A stretch of 45,062 nucleotides of DNA from a virus. Made by a program: the position numbers and the translations under genes. This document shows, piece by piece, positions 8,673 through 16,552 of this stretch. How positions within the stretch are numbered: the stretch's first letter is position 1; each line of letters opens with the position of its first letter. The notes below the pieces were generated by a model that was not told the origin of the DNA, did not search any database, and saw nothing but the letters and a program-made list of their open reading frames with translations. The DNA lies in IMG/VR virus record IMGVR_UViG_3300020020_000673, positions 1-45,062 of that record, one strand, 5' to 3'.

Positions 8673-9131
8673 GTGTCCGAAGAAGAAGAGAACGACACAG
8701 GCTCGGCGCCGACCGACCAGACCGACAAGGACTGGAAGGCCGAGACCGAGAAGTGGAAGGGCCTCGCCCGGCAGCACGAGGCGAACAGCAAGAAGCTCCT
8801 CGCGATCGAGGAGTCGCAGAAGACCGAGGCGCAGAAACTCGCCGACGCCAAGACCGCCGCCGAGAAGGACGCCACCGACGCCCGCACGGAGCTTCTGCGA
8901 ACGCAGGTCGCATACAGCAAGAACCTTCCCGCCGAGCTGGCCGGGCGGCTGGCCGGCTCCACCAAGGAGGAGCTGGAAAAGGACGCCGACGCGCTGCTGA
9001 AGCTCCTTCGGCCCGCTGGCGGGGACCCGGCCCGCGTCGTTGCCGACCTCCGGCCCGGCGCGCTGCCGGCCGCAACCGGCTCGAACACCTTCGACGCGGA
9101 CGCCTGGATCCGGTCGAGGGCCAACAAGTAA
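8673..9131 (+). CDS. capsid scaffolding protein
   Basis: A 152-residue, highly charged, helical protein placed directly before the major capsid gene. The N-terminus is acidic (SEEEEND) and residues 20-85 are a Lys/Glu/Ala coiled coil. The C-terminal third (LLRPAGGDPARVV to DADAWIRS) resembles the capsid-binding tail of phage scaffold proteins of the DUF4355-like group. It would guide assembly of the prohead and leave before DNA fills it. The GTG at 8673 is chosen because GGGAG precedes it at good distance and the upstream in-frame extension has no coding character. Confidence 0.85.
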   Translation: MSEEEENDTGSAPTDQTDKDWKAETEKWKGLARQHEANSKKLLAIEESQKTEAQKLADAKTAAEKDATDARTELLRTQVAYSKNLPAELAGRLAGSTKEELEKDADALLKLLRPAGGDPARVVADLRPGALPAATGSNTFDADAWIRSRANK

Positions 9132-9182
9132 ATCTCCGCCCCGAGCCACGGGGCTCAACCACCAAAGAAGGGGATAGCCCCG

Positions 9183-10187
9183 ATGGCTACCAACGAAAGC
9201 ATCGCCCGCCGGTCGAGCGGATCCGACCCGCTCGTCCCCGAGCCGCTGCGCAAGGAGATCCTGCAGGGCCTGCCGGCCGCGTCGGCCGTCATGTCGATGG
9301 TTCCGGAGACGCAGCGCATCCAGATGTCGGCGCTCACTGAGCGGGTCGGCGTCCTGTCCGTCCTGCCGTCGGCCTACTTCGTGTCCGGTGACACCGGACT
9401 CAAGCAGACCACCAAGCAGCAGTGGCGCAACAAGACGCTGACCGCCGAGGAGATCGCGGTCATCATCCCGATCCCCGAGAACTACATGGCCGACGCCCAG
9501 ACCCCCATCTGGGAGCAGGTCAAGCCGCGGCTCATCGAGGCGGCCGGTGCCCTCATCGACGAGGTGACCGTGTTCAACATGTCCGGCTCGAAGCCGGTCA
9601 CGTGGGGCCCGGACATCTACCACCGCGCCATCCTGGCCGGCAACTACGTCCACGAGGGCTACGGCGTCGACCTGGGCGTCGCGGTCGCGCGCGGCGGCGA
9701 GCTGCTCGCCGAGGACGGCTACGACCTGTCCGGGTTCGTGTCCAAGCCGGGCCTCAACTGGCGGCTGACGCAGATCCGGTCCAGCAACGGCGACCCGATC
9801 TACCAGGGCGGCAACCTTCAGGCCGGCGTCGGGTCGACGCTGTACGGCATGCCGCTGCGGGGCCTGAAGAACGGCGCCTGGAACGCCACCGAGTCCACGC
9901 TGATCGGCGGCGACTGGTCGCAGGCCATCATCGGCATCCGGCAGGACATCTCGTTCAAGGTGTTCACCGAGGGCGTCATCTCCGACAGCGAGGGCGCCAT
10001 CGTCCTCAACCTGATGCAGCAGGACTCGGTCGCCCTGCGGCTCACCATGCGGGTCGCGTGGGAGGTTGCCAACCCCGGCAACCGCCTCAACACCGACACC
10101 GCCGGTGCGACGGGCGTCGCGCCCACCGAGTCGACGACCCGGTGGCCGTGGTTCGTGCTGCGTCCGGCGGGCTACTCCTACTCCTGA
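9183..10187 (+). CDS. major capsid protein (HK97 fold)
   Basis: A 334-residue shell protein. It begins after a good ribosome site (AAGAAGGGG). The N-terminal arm with a short helix (PLRKEILQGLPAASAVMSM) is followed by the segment leading to EEIAVIIPIPENYM and IEAAGALIDEVTVFN, the spine-helix and P-domain pattern of HK97-type capsids. The C-terminal part has VALRLTMRVAWEVANP, the usual A-domain ending. There is no protease gene or long cleavable N-terminal region, so maturation appears to rely on the separate scaffold. Confidence 0.93.
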   Translation: MATNESIARRSSGSDPLVPEPLRKEILQGLPAASAVMSMVPETQRIQMSALTERVGVLSVLPSAYFVSGDTGLKQTTKQQWRNKTLTAEEIAVIIPIPENYMADAQTPIWEQVKPRLIEAAGALIDEVTVFNMSGSKPVTWGPDIYHRAILAGNYVHEGYGVDLGVAVARGGELLAEDGYDLSGFVSKPGLNWRLTQIRSSNGDPIYQGGNLQAGVGSTLYGMPLRGLKNGAWNATESTLIGGDWSQAIIGIRQDISFKVFTEGVISDSEGAIVLNLMQQDSVALRLTMRVAWEVANPGNRLNTDTAGATGVAPTESTTRWPWFVLRPAGYSYS

Positions 10188-10205
10188 TCAAGGAGATCCG
10201 CGCGC

Positions 10206-11261
10206 ATGAAGGTGTTGGCCCTGGCCCACCAGTACGTCCCAGTCCGGAACGCGGGCGCGGAGACCATGCTTCACGGCATGCTCTCCGCGCTCGCGCGGGC
10301 CGGCCACGACGTGCACGTCTCACTGTCCAGCCAGGTCGGGGCGCCCTACACCCATGAGGGCATCAACGTGTGGCCCCGGGTCGAGGGGCAGAAGCCGGAC
10401 CACTTCCGCCAACTGTCCGGCGCGGCCGTGCTCGTCGCCCACCTCGAAAACTCTGAGGTCGCGTCGTTCATGGGCCACCTCAACGACCTGCCCGTTGTCC
10501 TCGTCCACCACAACACGTTCGCCGTAACCCGCAAGATGCTCCACTTCTACGGCGCCCGCGTCGACCTGGTCGTCGTCAACAGCCAGTGGATGGCCGACGA
10601 CCTGATCGCCTGGCACCGGGCAAGCGAACTTCCCGCACCGCGCACGATCATGGTGCGCCCGCTCGTCGACGACTTCGGCCCGATCGACGGCCCACACGAC
10701 CGGGTTACGCAGGTCAACCTGAAGCAGATGGCCCCAGACTCGGGCGCGGCCGCGTGGCTGACCAAGGGCGGCGAAACCTTCTGGGCCGCCGCGGCCCGCA
10801 TGCCCAAGACGAAGTTCCTCGGCGTCGCCGGAGCGTACGGGACACAGCACCCAGGCGACCTGCCCAACGTTGACGTCCTCGACCACGTTCCATCCGACCA
10901 GATGCGCGAGCAGGTGTACGCCCGCACCCGAGTGCTGATCGTGCCGTCCAACTACGAGTCCTGGGGCCGGGTCGCCACCGAGGCAATTGCCTGCGGCATT
11001 CCCGTCATCGCCGCACCCACACCGGGTCTGCGGGAGAACCTCGGCGACGCCGGCATCTACGTCGATTGGGACGACGTCGACGGCTACGTGCGGGCGCTGC
11101 GCACTCTGGCCCTGCCCGGCCCGTACGCGGCTGCGCGCAGGCGGGCTCTGGCCCGGGCCGACGAGCACCAGCGGATGCGAGCCCACGACGAGGAGGTGTG
11201 GTGCTCCCATGTCGAGGCCCTCGGTAGCCGTCGTCATTCCATGGCGTCCCTCGCCCGGTAG
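10206..11261 (+). CDS. glycosyltransferase, GT-B fold, GT4-like
   Basis: A 351-residue enzyme of the GT4-type retaining family. It would transfer a sugar from a nucleotide donor to a protein or glycan. The N-terminus (MKVLALAHQYVPVRNAGAE) is the classic first strand and Gly-rich acceptor loop. The C-terminal half has the EX7E donor-binding motif, E251 and E259, within ESWGRVATEAIACGIPVIA. It begins 18 bases after the capsid gene with AAGGAG, so it is expressed with the head genes. This is the first gene of a sugar cassette running to 15323. Substrates cannot be read from sequence; modification of virion proteins is the simplest inference. Confidence 0.88.
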   Translation: MKVLALAHQYVPVRNAGAETMLHGMLSALARAGHDVHVSLSSQVGAPYTHEGINVWPRVEGQKPDHFRQLSGAAVLVAHLENSEVASFMGHLNDLPVVLVHHNTFAVTRKMLHFYGARVDLVVVNSQWMADDLIAWHRASELPAPRTIMVRPLVDDFGPIDGPHDRVTQVNLKQMAPDSGAAAWLTKGGETFWAAAARMPKTKFLGVAGAYGTQHPGDLPNVDVLDHVPSDQMREQVYARTRVLIVPSNYESWGRVATEAIACGIPVIAAPTPGLRENLGDAGIYVDWDDVDGYVRALRTLALPGPYAAARRRALARADEHQRMRAHDEEVWCSHVEALGSRRHSMASLAR

Positions 11262-11886
11262 GGAACGCAACCTAGCCGCCACGCACGCCAGCGTGCGGCA
11301 GGCCCTCGGCGAGGTCGACGTGGTCCTCGCCGACTCCCATGCCGACCCGTTCAGCCGTGCCGGTTCCCGCAACGCCGGCGTACGTGAGGCGAAGGCTGAC
11401 GTGCTGGTGGTGTTGGACGCCGACGCCATCGTCGAGCCCGACCCGTTGCACGCCGCCATCAACGCGGCCGCAGACGGCAAGCTGCACCTGCCCTACGGCG
11501 CGTGCCGGCTGCTGACCCGCGACGGCTCCGAGGCTGTGATCGCCGGCGCCCCGCCGCACCTCGCAGCCGCGTGGTACGTCAACACCCAGTCTGTCGGCGG
11601 GTGCGCCGTCGTCACCTACGAGACCTGGGCCGCGGTCGGCGGCTGGGACGAGCGGTTCGTCGGTTGGGGCTTCGAGGACGTCGCCTTCTGGGCCTCGGTG
11701 GACACCCTGTACGGCACGGTGCGCCACGACGGCACCCTGCATGACCTGTGGCACCCCGACGGTCGCGGCATCGGCACACCGCTGTACGAGGCTGGCAAGG
11801 CGCTGTGCGACCGCTACACCAACGCGCAGGGCAACCGCCACGCGATGCGGGCACTCATAGAGGAGCGGGCATGCGCGTTGGCGTGA
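11209..11886 (+). CDS. glycosyltransferase, GT-A fold, GT2/galactosyltransferase-like
   Basis: A 225-residue protein. SVAVVIPWRPSPGRERNL opens like a GT2 enzyme. D70-A-D72 (LDADAIVEPD) is the metal/nucleotide-sugar DxD motif, and GGWDERFVGWGFEDVAF (144-160) is the acceptor-site signature of galactosyltransferase-type GT-A enzymes. The ATG at 11209 lies inside the end of the GT4 gene, with AGGAGG about a dozen bases upstream; the 53-base overlap suggests coupling. It sits between the first glycosyltransferase and the epimerases, which would make its activated sugar. Confidence 0.85.
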   Translation: MSRPSVAVVIPWRPSPGRERNLAATHASVRQALGEVDVVLADSHADPFSRAGSRNAGVREAKADVLVVLDADAIVEPDPLHAAINAAADGKLHLPYGACRLLTRDGSEAVIAGAPPHLAAAWYVNTQSVGGCAVVTYETWAAVGGWDERFVGWGFEDVAFWASVDTLYGTVRHDGTLHDLWHPDGRGIGTPLYEAGKALCDRYTNAQGNRHAMRALIEERACALA

Positions 11887-12872
11887 TGGGCGGCGCAGGC
11901 TTCATCGGCGGACACGTCGTGGACGTCCTACTGGAGCGGGGTCACGAGCCTGTCGTCTTCGACCGCCTCGGCCGGGGCCAGCGCGAAGGCGTAGATGTCA
12001 TGCTCGGCGACACCCGCGACGACGTTTCGGTTACCGAGCTCGCCGCGCACGTCGAGGGGATCATTCACCTCGCGTCGGTGCTCGGCACCCAGGAGACGGT
12101 GCAGAATCCGCGGCCCGCGGTGATGACCAACGTGATCTCGGGCATGAACGTGTTCGAGGCCGGCGTCCAGTACGGGCTGCCGGTGGTCAACATCTGCGTC
12201 GGAAACGCCGGCTTCTCCAACCCCTACTCGGCCAGCAAGACGTGCGTCGAGACGCTCGGCCACATGTACGTCCGCGACCGTGGCCTGGCGCTCAACCAGG
12301 TCCGCCTCGTCAACGCCTACGGGCCGCGGCAGTCGATGGCCGCCCCGTACGGCACCAGCAAGGTACGCAAGATCGCCCCGGCGTTCATCGCCCGCGCCCT
12401 CACCGGCGCCCCCGTGCAGATCTACGGCGACGGCAAGCAGGTGTCGGACATGGTGTGGGTGCGCGACGGCGCCCTCGCGCTCGTTCTCGCCCTAGAGGCC
12501 GCCGCCGCCGGCAACGTCGTACCGGACGTGCTGGAGTGCGGCCCGCTCGACCACCACACCGTGCTCGAGGTGGCGGAGGCGATCATCGCCGAGGCCGAGT
12601 TTCTGACCGGCAACCGGTCCCCGATCGAGCACCTGCCGATGCGACCCGGCGAGACGGCCGGCGCGTACGTCACGTGCGACCCGGAGACACTCGGCCCGAT
12701 CGGCATGGTCCCGGGCGACCTGAAGCCCCTCGCCGCCGGCATCGAAGAGACCGCGCTCTGGTACGCCCAGCACTGGCTGCCGACATGGCGCGGAACGCCC
12801 CAACAGTGGTGCATCGACGGTCGGGTCGGCGACTGCGGCTGGTGCTCGACGACCTGCAGGGACCTCGCGTGA
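11871..12872 (+). CDS. NAD-dependent epimerase/dehydratase (extended SDR)
   Basis: A 333-residue sugar-nucleotide enzyme. GGAGFIGG (7-14) is the Rossmann dinucleotide loop. Y119 and K123 (NPYSASK) are the catalytic YxxxK, and NAYGPRQS and a GDGKQVSDMVWVRD segment are typical of GDP/UDP/CDP-sugar epimerases and dehydratases. The C-terminus carries four cysteines in QQWCIDGRVGDCGWCSTTC, an unusual tail that could bind a metal. It overlaps both neighbours by a few bases, so it is part of a tight unit. It probably converts a host nucleotide-sugar into a donor for the adjacent transferases. Confidence 0.88.
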   Translation: MRVGVMGGAGFIGGHVVDVLLERGHEPVVFDRLGRGQREGVDVMLGDTRDDVSVTELAAHVEGIIHLASVLGTQETVQNPRPAVMTNVISGMNVFEAGVQYGLPVVNICVGNAGFSNPYSASKTCVETLGHMYVRDRGLALNQVRLVNAYGPRQSMAAPYGTSKVRKIAPAFIARALTGAPVQIYGDGKQVSDMVWVRDGALALVLALEAAAAGNVVPDVLECGPLDHHTVLEVAEAIIAEAEFLTGNRSPIEHLPMRPGETAGAYVTCDPETLGPIGMVPGDLKPLAAGIEETALWYAQHWLPTWRGTPQQWCIDGRVGDCGWCSTTCRDLA

Positions 12873-13933
12873 GCGTCGCCATCGTCACCGGCTCAGGTGG
12901 GCTGGTCGGCTCGCAGGTGGCCCGCCGGTTCGCCGACCTCGGCCTGCACGTGGTGGGCGTCGACAACGACATGCGCGGCCAGCTGTTCGGCCCGGGCGGA
13001 TCGGTGCAGGGCAACCTCGACCGGCTGTCCGCCGAGCTCTCCGGCTGGTACTCCCACGTACCTCTGGACATCCGCGACCGTGACCGCGTCGAGGCGATGC
13101 TGAACCGGTACGGCGCCGACGTGTCCGTCGTGGTGCACGCCGCGGCGCAGCCGTCGCACGACTACGCCGACGAAGACCCGCTGAAGGACTGGGACATCAA
13201 CGCTGGCGGCACCGTCAACCTGTTGAACGCGACCCGCCGACACGCCCCGGCCGCCGTGTTCGTGTACCTGTCGACGATCAAGGTCTACGGCCCGCACCCC
13301 AACGCGCTGCCGCTCCACGAACTCGGTACACGGTTGGACCTGCGGCCAGGCTCGAGCGGCTGGGCCGGCATCACCGAGGACATGCCGATCGACGGCGGCC
13401 CCCACAGTCTGTTCGGCGCCGGCAAGACGGCCGCCGACGTCATGGTTCAGGAGTACGGCCACGCCTTCGGGTTGCGGACGGTGAGCCTACGGCCGGGCTG
13501 CCTGACCGGACCGGCCCACGCAGGCACCGAGGCGCACGGCTTCCTGTCCTACCTGATGCGCTGCGTCATGGAGGGCCGCCCGTACCGGATCATCGGCTAC
13601 GGCGGCAAGCAGGTCCGCGACCAGCTCCACGCGACCGACGTTGTGGCCGCAATCGAGGCCGTTTTCCGTGACCCACCTTCGCCGGGCGACGTCTTCAACC
13701 TTGGCGGCGGCCGCGGCACCGACGTGTCCGTGCTTGAGGCTGTCGAACTGGCCGAGCAGGCCGTCGGCCGCCCGGCCAAGGTGGAGCATGTCGTCGGCCG
13801 CCGCGGTGACCACCGCTGGTGGATCACCGACACGTACAAGTTCGGGCGCCGGTACGGCTGGGCGCCAACCTACGACGTGCCCGGCATCCTGAAGGAGATC
13901 CACGAGGCGAACGCGGACCGGTGGCGTCCGTGA
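12869..13933 (+). CDS. NAD-dependent epimerase (CDP-paratose 2-epimerase-like SDR)
   Basis: A 354-residue extended SDR starting at GTG 12869, inside the previous stop. TGSGGLVGSQV (7-17) is the nucleotide loop. STIKVYGP and SLRPGCLTGPAHAGTEAHGFLSYL resemble the CDP-tyvelose/paratose 2-epimerase group. The usual YxxxK position reads SLFGAGK, with F182 in place of Tyr and K186 kept. I recall SLFGxxK as common in this subgroup, so I would not call it inactive. With the previous gene it gives two modification steps on a nucleotide-sugar. Confidence 0.86.
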   Translation: MSVAIVTGSGGLVGSQVARRFADLGLHVVGVDNDMRGQLFGPGGSVQGNLDRLSAELSGWYSHVPLDIRDRDRVEAMLNRYGADVSVVVHAAAQPSHDYADEDPLKDWDINAGGTVNLLNATRRHAPAAVFVYLSTIKVYGPHPNALPLHELGTRLDLRPGSSGWAGITEDMPIDGGPHSLFGAGKTAADVMVQEYGHAFGLRTVSLRPGCLTGPAHAGTEAHGFLSYLMRCVMEGRPYRIIGYGGKQVRDQLHATDVVAAIEAVFRDPPSPGDVFNLGGGRGTDVSVLEAVELAEQAVGRPAKVEHVVGRRGDHRWWITDTYKFGRRYGWAPTYDVPGILKEIHEANADRWRP

Positions 13934-14616
13934 CCGCCCCGACGTGGACGATCCTTGTTGCCACCCTCGGTCAACGTCAGGATCTGCTGCGCCGGATGCT
14001 CGACGGGCTGCTGCCGCAGGTCGCCGCCGCCGCCGGCCAGGTCAAGGTGTTGGCCTACTGGGACAACGGCCAGGCCACCATCGCCGCCAAACGGCAGGCA
14101 CTCCTCGACGCCGCCGACAGCGACTATGTGTCGTTCGTGGACGACGACGACACCGTCTCCGACGACTACGTGTCCTCAGTCCTCACCGCGCTCCGGCAGC
14201 AACGGGACTACATCGGTTTCAAGCTCACGGTCTACCAGGACGGCCAGCGGCTGGGGACGTCGCATCACAGCCTGCAATACGGCGGCTGGGTCAACCGCGG
14301 CGGCGACTACTTCCGCGACATCACCCACATCAACCCGATGCGCACCGACATCGCCCAGGTGGCCAGGTTCGACCTGACCGTCCCCGGCCAGCCCGAAGAC
14401 ACGACATGGGTCGACCAGCTCCGCGGCCGGCTGGTCAGCGAAGTGTTCATCCCCCGGGTCCTCTACCACTACTGGTGGGTGCCGTCCCAGTCGACGTGGA
14501 CCACCCCCGGCCGGATCCGCACCACCCAACCGTCCGGCTACGTGTGGCAGCCGCCGGAAGTCGACTCGCCACACTTCGCCTGGCACCAGGCCAGCCCACG
14601 AAGGGTGTCGCGTTGA
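13930..14616 (+). CDS. glycosyltransferase, GT2-like
   Basis: A 228-residue protein starting at GTG 13930, overlapping the epimerase stop as GTGA. TILVATLGQRQDLLRRML is a GT2-type opening. AAKRQALLDAADSDYVSFVDDDDTVSDDYV contains the donor-binding acidic cluster D71-D74. The C-terminal third is rich in Trp/Tyr/His (HYWWVPSQSTW), which could form an acceptor groove. No membrane segment is present, so it would act on soluble virion proteins or precursors in the cytoplasm. Confidence 0.8.
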   Translation: MTAPTWTILVATLGQRQDLLRRMLDGLLPQVAAAAGQVKVLAYWDNGQATIAAKRQALLDAADSDYVSFVDDDDTVSDDYVSSVLTALRQQRDYIGFKLTVYQDGQRLGTSHHSLQYGGWVNRGGDYFRDITHINPMRTDIAQVARFDLTVPGQPEDTTWVDQLRGRLVSEVFIPRVLYHYWWVPSQSTWTTPGRIRTTQPSGYVWQPPEVDSPHFAWHQASPRRVSR

Positions 14617-15323
14617 CCGACCTGCTCATCATCGTCCCGGCCCGCACCCGCACCTGGAACATCGAGCGCCTGCTGGCGGCGTGGGGCGAGACCGGCGCGT
14701 GGGGCGTCGCAGACCTTCGGGTGGACGTCGACGCCGACGACCCGGCGCTACCGGCCTACCAGGCGATAGACCTGCCCGCGGGCGCGCGCATGGTGGTGTG
14801 GGACCACTGGATGCCGTGCATGCACAAGCTCGAGGCCGCGGTCGCGCAAGAGGTCGACGCTTACTTCGCGCTCGGGTTCATGGGCGACGACCACGTGCCG
14901 CGCACCGACGGGTGGGCGCAACGCTGGCTGGACGTCCTGCGTGAGCTCGGGTCGGGCACGGTGTACGGCGCCGACGGCTACCAGAACGAAACGTTGCCGA
15001 CGCAGTGGGCCACCACCACCGACCTCATCCGGGCCCTGGGCCGGATGGTGCCGGCGCCGGTCGAGCACCTGTTTTCCGACACCGCAGTCGGCACGCTCGG
15101 GCAAGAGGCCGGCTGCATCCGCTACCTGCCCGACACGCTCATCGAGCACATGCACTACATCGTCGGGAAGTCGCCCCACGACGCCCAGTACGAGCGGGTC
15201 AACAGCCGCGGCCAGTGGGACCGCGACGAAGCCGCCTACCTGCGGTGGAAGCGCGAACAGCTGCCCGCTGACGTGGCAACCGTCCGAGGGTTGATCGACA
15301 AGAGGGAGTCCGCCGATGGCTGA
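14613..15323 (+). CDS. glycosyltransferase-like protein
   Basis: A 236-residue protein beginning at TTG 14613 that overlaps the previous stop as TTGA. LLIIVPARTRTWNIERLLAAW resembles a GT-A opening; DVDADDP (about 35-41) and FMGDDHVPRTDGW (about 92-104) supply acidic motifs typical of GT2-like enzymes. EHLFSDTAVGTLGQEAGCIRYLPD is a plausible catalytic-loop region. It is the last gene of the sugar cassette and overlaps the next gene by eight bases. Fold assignment is good, precise activity unknown. Confidence 0.72.
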   Translation: MTDLLIIVPARTRTWNIERLLAAWGETGAWGVADLRVDVDADDPALPAYQAIDLPAGARMVVWDHWMPCMHKLEAAVAQEVDAYFALGFMGDDHVPRTDGWAQRWLDVLRELGSGTVYGADGYQNETLPTQWATTTDLIRALGRMVPAPVEHLFSDTAVGTLGQEAGCIRYLPDTLIEHMHYIVGKSPHDAQYERVNSRGQWDRDEAAYLRWKREQLPADVATVRGLIDKRESADG

Positions 15324-15729
15324 GACCGTCACCAACCGCGGCAAGTACCTGGTGGCCACCGCCGGACTGTCCGGTCTGGACCTCCGGATGCTCGTCATCC
15401 TCGGCACGCAGACCGGTGTGAACGACGCCGACCTGAACACCGTGGCCGAGCTCGACGCCGTGTCGGGCGTGAGCATCCACTCCGAACGCCTGGCCCTCAC
15501 CGGCGAGGCGATCACCGAGGACGACACCGACAACCGGGCCGAGGCCGACGCCGCCAACCCGGCGTTCGCCGCCGCCTCCGGCATTACCGCGCAGGGTGTG
15601 GCCATCTACGACGAGGGCAACGCCACCGACGCCGGCCGCCAGATCATCGCGATTTTCACCACGGGTTTCCCGCAGCCGATGGACGGCGGCCTGACGGTGA
15701 CCATCGCCGACTGGCTCCGTCTCGCCTGA
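15316..15729 (+). CDS. putative head decoration protein
   Basis: A 137-residue protein. KYLVATAGLSGLDLRMLVILG and QIIAIFTTGFPQPMDGGLTVTIADWLRL suggest a compact mixed alpha/beta domain. It has no transmembrane segment or enzyme motif. It lies between the sugar cassette and head-tail connectors and is translated right after the cassette; its place fits a capsid-surface or vertex protein. The assignment is positional; it could also be an acceptor for the glycosyltransferases. Confidence 0.55.
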   Translation: MAETVTNRGKYLVATAGLSGLDLRMLVILGTQTGVNDADLNTVAELDAVSGVSIHSERLALTGEAITEDDTDNRAEADAANPAFAAASGITAQGVAIYDEGNATDAGRQIIAIFTTGFPQPMDGGLTVTIADWLRLA

Positions 15730-15741
15730 TCGGAGCCGGTC

Positions 15742-16542
15742 GTGACCACGCAGGCGTTCGTCTGGTCCGGCTCGATCAGCCAGAACGCTGACGCGAACAC
15801 GTCCTACACACTCGGCCTACGGTTCGAGCTGCTCACCGGCAACACCCTGGACTGCGTCGGAGTCCGCTACCGCATCCCAGCCGCGCTGAGCAGCACCCCC
15901 GGCATCACCGTCGGCCTGTGGCGGTTCGGCGACCAGGCGCTGCTGGCGTCGAAGGCCTACGCCACCCAACCCGGCGACGCCGGGCTCGAGGTCGACGTCC
16001 TGTTCGACACCCCGGTAACCCTCGACGACGGCGGCACAAACGAGTACGTCGTCGGCGTGCTCGCGACCGGCACCGGCGGCACGGTCCGATACCCCACCAT
16101 CGGCTCGTACCCGGTACCCGTCACCCAGGACCCGCTGTTCGCCGGCCTGGCCGCGTTCCGGTTCGTCGTCGGCGCGGCGCTCACGTTCCCGACCAGCGGC
16201 ACCGCGGCCAACTTCCTCGTGTCCCCGATCCTGGACACCGGCGGCCCGGCCGAGGTTACCCTCACGCCCGCCGTCATGACCCTCACCGCCGTACCCCTGA
16301 CCGCGACGCCCGGGGTCGTCACGGTCGCTCTCACGCCGGCCGAGGCCACACTCACGGCCCAGCCGCTGACCGCAACACCTGGGTCCGTGACGGTCGCTCT
16401 CACGGCCGCGGTCATCACCTTCACCGCCCTTGCCGTGATCTCGGCCATCGAGACCGGGACGCTGACCGCCGCCGCGACCGCGACGACGCTCACCGCGTCC
16501 ACCGCGACACCCGTCACCCTGACCGCTTCATCCGTGCCGTGA
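15742..16542 (+). CDS. putative head-surface protein with DUF4082-like domain and Thr-rich repeats
   Basis: A 266-residue protein starting at GTG 15742. Residues about 1-165 look like a beta-sandwich of the DUF4082 type (SYTLGLRFELLTGNTLDCVGVRYRIP). From about 172 the sequence turns into repeats of about 24 residues: VTLTPAVMTLTAVPLTATPG, then VTVALTPAEATLTAQPLTATPG, then a third degenerate copy and a Thr/Ala tail. Such Thr-dense stretches suit O-glycosylation, and the sugar cassette is adjacent. I infer a head fibre or decoration that receives the sugars; no acceptor site is proven. Confidence 0.6.
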   Translation: MTTQAFVWSGSISQNADANTSYTLGLRFELLTGNTLDCVGVRYRIPAALSSTPGITVGLWRFGDQALLASKAYATQPGDAGLEVDVLFDTPVTLDDGGTNEYVVGVLATGTGGTVRYPTIGSYPVPVTQDPLFAGLAAFRFVVGAALTFPTSGTAANFLVSPILDTGGPAEVTLTPAVMTLTAVPLTATPGVVTVALTPAEATLTAQPLTATPGSVTVALTAAVITFTALAVISAIETGTLTAAATATTLTASTATPVTLTASSVP

Positions 16543-16552
16543 GGGGAGCGCC

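Noticed and set aside
12869-13933. Calling the second SDR inactive because F182 replaces the catalytic Tyr
   Set aside because: The SLFGxxK form appears familiar for this subgroup and the remaining motifs are intact, so loss of function is not supported.
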